A stretch of 48,679 nucleotides of DNA, taken from contig JAQWOB010000037.1 in NCBI GenBank assembly GCA_029246085.1, forward strand, positions 1 to 48,679, given 5' to 3'. Below are positions 46,553-48,679 of the stretch, piece after piece (the stretch's first letter is position 1; each line of letters starts with the position of its first letter). Made by a program: the position numbers and the translations under genes. The notes under the pieces are model-generated. The model was not told the DNA's origin and did not search any database. It saw nothing but the letters and a program-made list of their open reading frames with translations. The DNA is from Gammaproteobacteria bacterium (lineage in GTDB: Bacteria > Pseudomonadota > Gammaproteobacteria > GCA-002705445 > GCA-002716945).

Positions 46553-46568
46553 ACACTAATTATTGTGG
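46553..46568. promoter_or_regulatory. NrdR box 1 (proximal)
   Basis: ACACTAATTATTGTGG matches the NrdR-box consensus ACACWATATWGTGT in both outer arms except for the last base. It lies 47 bases before the nrdA start and exactly 32 bases from the second box, the three-turn spacing usual for NrdR pairs. NrdR represses ribonucleotide reductase genes when dATP is high. Confidence 0.75.
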
Positions 46569-46573
46569 TTGTA

Positions 46574-46579
46574 ATTATA
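46574..46579 (-). promoter_or_regulatory. Candidate -10 of the nrdA promoter
   Basis: TATAAT on the minus strand lies between the two NrdR boxes, about 68 bases before the nrdA start. Its -35 is poor (AAACAC at 17-base spacing). An alternative, TTGTAA-17-TATTGT, lies slightly upstream and overlaps the distal NrdR box. Either would be blocked by bound NrdR. Confidence 0.45.
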
Positions 46580-46584
46580 TTGAA

Positions 46585-46600
46585 ACACAATATGTTGTGT
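46585..46600. promoter_or_regulatory. NrdR box 2 (distal)
   Basis: ACACAATATGTTGTGT is a near-perfect 16-bp palindrome and a close NrdR-box match. It is 32 bases from box 1, so both face the same side of the helix. Confidence 0.85.
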
Positions 46601-46617
46601 TTTTTTTGTTTACAAGC

Positions 46618-46626
46618 TGTGGATAA
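46618..46626 (+). promoter_or_regulatory. DnaA box upstream of nrdA
   Basis: TGTGGATAA is the exact complement of the consensus DnaA box TTATCCACA. It lies 112 bases upstream of nrdA and just upstream of the distal NrdR box. In E. coli, DnaA boxes in front of nrdAB tie dNTP supply to replication initiation, so this site may do the same. A single box only is seen. Confidence 0.7.
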
Positions 46627-46674
46627 GGTGTTAATTAAAACACATAAGATTTTAGCGATATACTAATATATGAG

Positions 46675-48042
46675 CTACATTATAAGCGTTGCAATGCCTA
46701 GCAAAGAAATGAACCCAACGATGTCGGTTATGGTTGTTAAAATGACACCGCCAGCTAAAGCAGGATCTATTTTAAGTTTAGATAAAATCAGTGGAAGACT
46801 AACTCCGCTTATAGCCCCTATAATTAAATTTATCATCAGGGCAGAAGCAATCACAATACCTAGAAAAATACTGTTAAACCAAAGATAAACTGCAAACGCA
46901 ACCACGGTTGACCATAAGATTCCATTTAATACACCTATCGAGGCCTCTTTAATAATTAATAACCGTGAATTTGAACTACCTATCTGATCAAGAGCTTGGG
47001 ATCGGATTACCAATGCCAGGCTCTGCATACCTGCAATGCCTCCCATGCTTGCAACAATTGGCATTAGTATGGCTAATGCTACTACTTTCTCAATAGTTGC
47101 CTCAAAAATTCCTATTGCAGCGGCAGCTAGAATTGCAGTTAATAAGTTTGCTCCTAACCATAAAGATCTTCTTTTTGTGCTTTGAAATATTGGTGCAAAA
47201 ATATCATCGTCTTTGTTTAAACCAGCCATATTTAAAACAGAATCATCAGCTTCTTCTCTGATGACATCAACTACATCATCAATTGTTATCCTTCCAAGCA
47301 ATATTCCATCACGGTCTACTACCGCTGCAGAAACTAAATCTGCAGTTTCAAATATTCTTGCAACCTCATGCTGATTTAGGTCAGGGTCAATAACGTTAAC
47401 ATCTTTAACCATAATATCAGATATGAGTGTTCCAGTGCTTGCAACCAATAAGTCTTGAATTGATACAAAACCAAAATACTTATTCATCATATCTGTAACA
47501 AAAACAATATCTGTTTGATCTGGTAATTTTTTAAGCGTTCTTAAATACTTAAGTAATACTTCTACCGTTACACTTGGTCTAATATTGATAGTATCGGTAT
47601 TCATAAGGCCACCCGCACTATCGTCAGGAAATGATAATACCTTTGATAATCTATCTTGATTTTGCTTATCTAAGCTTTTAATAGTTTTCTTGATTAAGTT
47701 TTTTGGAAGTGACTGTATAATATCGGCCAAATCATCAGTATCTAAATTCTGAGCAATCAATGCTAAAGCTTCTGGGCCATCTTGATCGATTAATTCATCT
47801 AAAAGATAGGTTCTAATTTCTTCAGTGAGCTCTGCTAACGTCTCGCCTTTATTCTCATTAGAAACAAGCTTCCAAATTAACTCACGTCGATTTCGAGGAG
47901 CACTTTCTATAACATCAGCAATCTCAGATGGATATAATGAATTTAAAAGATTTCGGGCTTTAGTAATTGCTCCACTGTCTAATACCTCGGTAAGCTCATC
48001 GAGTGTTATATGTTTATCAATTTTTTTATTCTCTGCATCCAT
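46675..48042 (-). CDS. mgtE: Magnesium transporter MgtE
   Basis: MgtE is a Mg2+ channel gated by cytoplasmic Mg2+. The 455-residue protein has the N-terminal MgtE domain (ITKARNLLNSLYPSEIADVIE), a CBS pair (about residues 140-265) and five C-terminal helices, with the pore motif PIVASMGGIAGMQSLALVIR. Length is standard. The upstream spacer of 172 bp holds an imperfect inverted repeat and a repeated 11-mer, and the next gene upstream is a porin on the same strand. Confidence 0.95.
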   Translation of the reverse strand: MDAENKKIDKHITLDELTEVLDSGAITKARNLLNSLYPSEIADVIESAPRNRRELIWKLVSNENKGETLAELTEEIRTYLLDELIDQDGPEALALIAQNLDTDDLADIIQSLPKNLIKKTIKSLDKQNQDRLSKVLSFPDDSAGGLMNTDTINIRPSVTVEVLLKYLRTLKKLPDQTDIVFVTDMMNKYFGFVSIQDLLVASTGTLISDIMVKDVNVIDPDLNQHEVARIFETADLVSAAVVDRDGILLGRITIDDVVDVIREEADDSVLNMAGLNKDDDIFAPIFQSTKRRSLWLGANLLTAILAAAAIGIFEATIEKVVALAILMPIVASMGGIAGMQSLALVIRSQALDQIGSSNSRLLIIKEASIGVLNGILWSTVVAFAVYLWFNSIFLGIVIASALMINLIIGAISGVSLPLILSKLKIDPALAGGVILTTITDIVGFISLLGIATLIM

Positions 48043-48136
48043 TCATACATTATCTACCGATTGATATGACATTCCAAATTTTATTTAGGTGATAAAGATC
48101 AATAGTCTAAAAAAATGTATGTTGGTGATTGATATG

Positions 48137-48198
48137 AGGTGGTTTTAAGTAAGAGGAAAATATTAAATAGATAATTAACTTTTACTTAAACCCCACCT
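48137..48198. repeat. Long interrupted inverted repeat between porin and mgtE
   Basis: AGGTGGTTTTAAGTAAGAG (48137-48155) pairs with CTTTTACTTAAACCCCACCT (48179-48198) with one mismatch, one bulge and one wobble, around a 23-base AT-rich loop. No T run follows on either strand, so it is not a classic terminator. It lies 16 bases beyond the porin stop and about 95 bases before mgtE on the minus strand; it could protect the porin mRNA 3' end or regulate mgtE. Confidence 0.6.
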
Positions 48199-48214
48199 TG
48201 CAGAGAGGTAATTT

Positions 48215-48679
48215 TTAGAAATCGTGTCTTAGTCCAATCATAGTTGAACTAATGTCACCATTGCTCCCATCACCAGATCCCGCATCACTTGATGAGTATC
48301 CTATATAAACCCTAGATGATTTTGATAACTTATACTGCATGCCAATATTATAACCATCTCTATCATACGTTGAACCTTCAGATGCATTACTTTCACCATA
48401 AGAATATTGAAGCGTCATTGGGCCTGATTTGTACTGAATACCATACCAGTCAATTTCACCATCAGCATTACCACCGGTAAATAATTTACTATCTAGGCCA
48501 ACATCTTCATTCATATACCAAACTTTTACTTTGCGTTTACCTTCGAGTTTGAAAGTTTTAGTTAAAGTAAATTTCTCATTATAGTTTTGATTACCAGCAC
48601 CAGTAACACTGTTATCTTTATTTCTTGCATAGACAACATCAAAGCCTGGGATAAAGAAGTTTTTATACTCTATGCCAAT
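48215..48679 (-). CDS. Outer-membrane porin, partial (C-terminal 154 residues)
   Basis: The frame is open to the right edge (codon boundary at 48679) and ends at the stop at 48215. The ORF track shows only the part after an internal Met. The visible sequence, IEYKNFFIPGFDVVYARNK...YGIQYKSGPMTLQYSYGES...SSTMIGLRHDF, alternates as a beta-barrel and ends in Phe, the usual BAM signal. It differs in sequence from the porin at 21.9 kb (no long shared stretches by eye). It is followed by the inverted repeat and mgtE. Confidence 0.8.
   Translation of the reverse strand: MGIEYKNFFIPGFDVVYARNKDNSVTGAGNQNYNEKFTLTKTFKLEGKRKVKVWYMNEDVGLDSKLFTGGNADGEIDWYGIQYKSGPMTLQYSYGESNASEGSTYDRDGYNIGMQYKLSKSSRVYIGYSSSDAGSGDGSNGDISSTMIGLRHDF

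Noticed and set aside
1-48679. CRISPR arrays, tRNA/rRNA genes, insertion sequences or prophage genes
   Set aside because: No regular repeat-spacer pattern, cloverleaf-like intergenic sequence, transposase or phage protein was seen; nearly all sequence is covered by ordinary chromosomal genes.

Overview
The window is 48.7 kb of AT-rich chromosome, densely packed with genes and without insertion sequences, phage genes, tRNA, rRNA or CRISPR arrays that I can see. Gene content and order are gammaproteobacterial: degS/algW facing hisD-hisG-murA, then mlaC/mlaA, yrbG-kdsD-kdsC-lptC-lptB-rpoN-ptsN-rapZ, plus ampD-ampE and a two-ATP-cone NrdA. Low GC, short intergenic spaces, outer-membrane porins and a malyl-CoA lyase/malate-CoA ligase set (serine-cycle enzymes) suggest a streamlined marine gammaproteobacterium. 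A relative of the SUP05/Arctic96BD-19 (Thioglobus) group is my best guess, but that is inference.

Layout. 1-1118: cytochrome bc1 genes (petA Rieske and the start of petB), minus strand. 1250-6577: degS-like protease facing a murA-hisG-aroG-hisD operon. 6638-10505: an RND/MMPL exporter with mlaC and mlaA (lipid asymmetry of the outer membrane). 10526-19594: one long plus-strand run of envelope and regulatory genes, yrbG-kdsD-kdsC-lptC-lptB-rpoN-ptsN-rapZ-IIA(Man)-HPr-EI, with most junctions overlapping. 19595-21686: argD-argF. 21892-24794: a porin and an AsnB/AsnO-type amidotransferase sharing a bidirectional terminator. 24902-27081: a urate-hydroxylase-like membrane protein, monothiol glutaredoxin, a PmtA-like methyltransferase and an unknown membrane protein. 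27078-29416: mpl-msrB-LON domain protein. 29403-32138: rnd-ilvD. 32191-33577: ampD-ampE. 33551-38021: mcl-mtkA-mtkB-tatD-queH operon. 38160-39850: yadG-yadH ABC exporter. 39851-42327: cobalamin riboswitch, btuB and a DUF6580 membrane protein. 42343-46506: nrdA, a small overlapping membrane-protein ORF, and nrdB, behind paired NrdR boxes and a DnaA box. 46675-48042: mgtE. 48215-end: a second porin, cut by the window edge.

How it fits together. The envelope block links KDO synthesis, the LPS transport ATPase, phospholipid retrograde transport and peptidoglycan recycling (mpl, ampD). A sugar-permease-free PTS chain (EI, HPr, IIA-Man, IIA-Ntr) with RapZ and sigma-54 looks regulatory rather than transport-related. 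The mcl-mtkAB operon makes and cleaves malyl-CoA, the step that closes the serine cycle for C1 assimilation. The most interesting spots are the riboswitch-linked DUF6580 protein (candidate inner-membrane B12 transporter), the 55-codon ORF wedged between nrdA and nrdB, the RND-mlaC-mlaA cluster, and a repeated palindromic motif in front of mcl.
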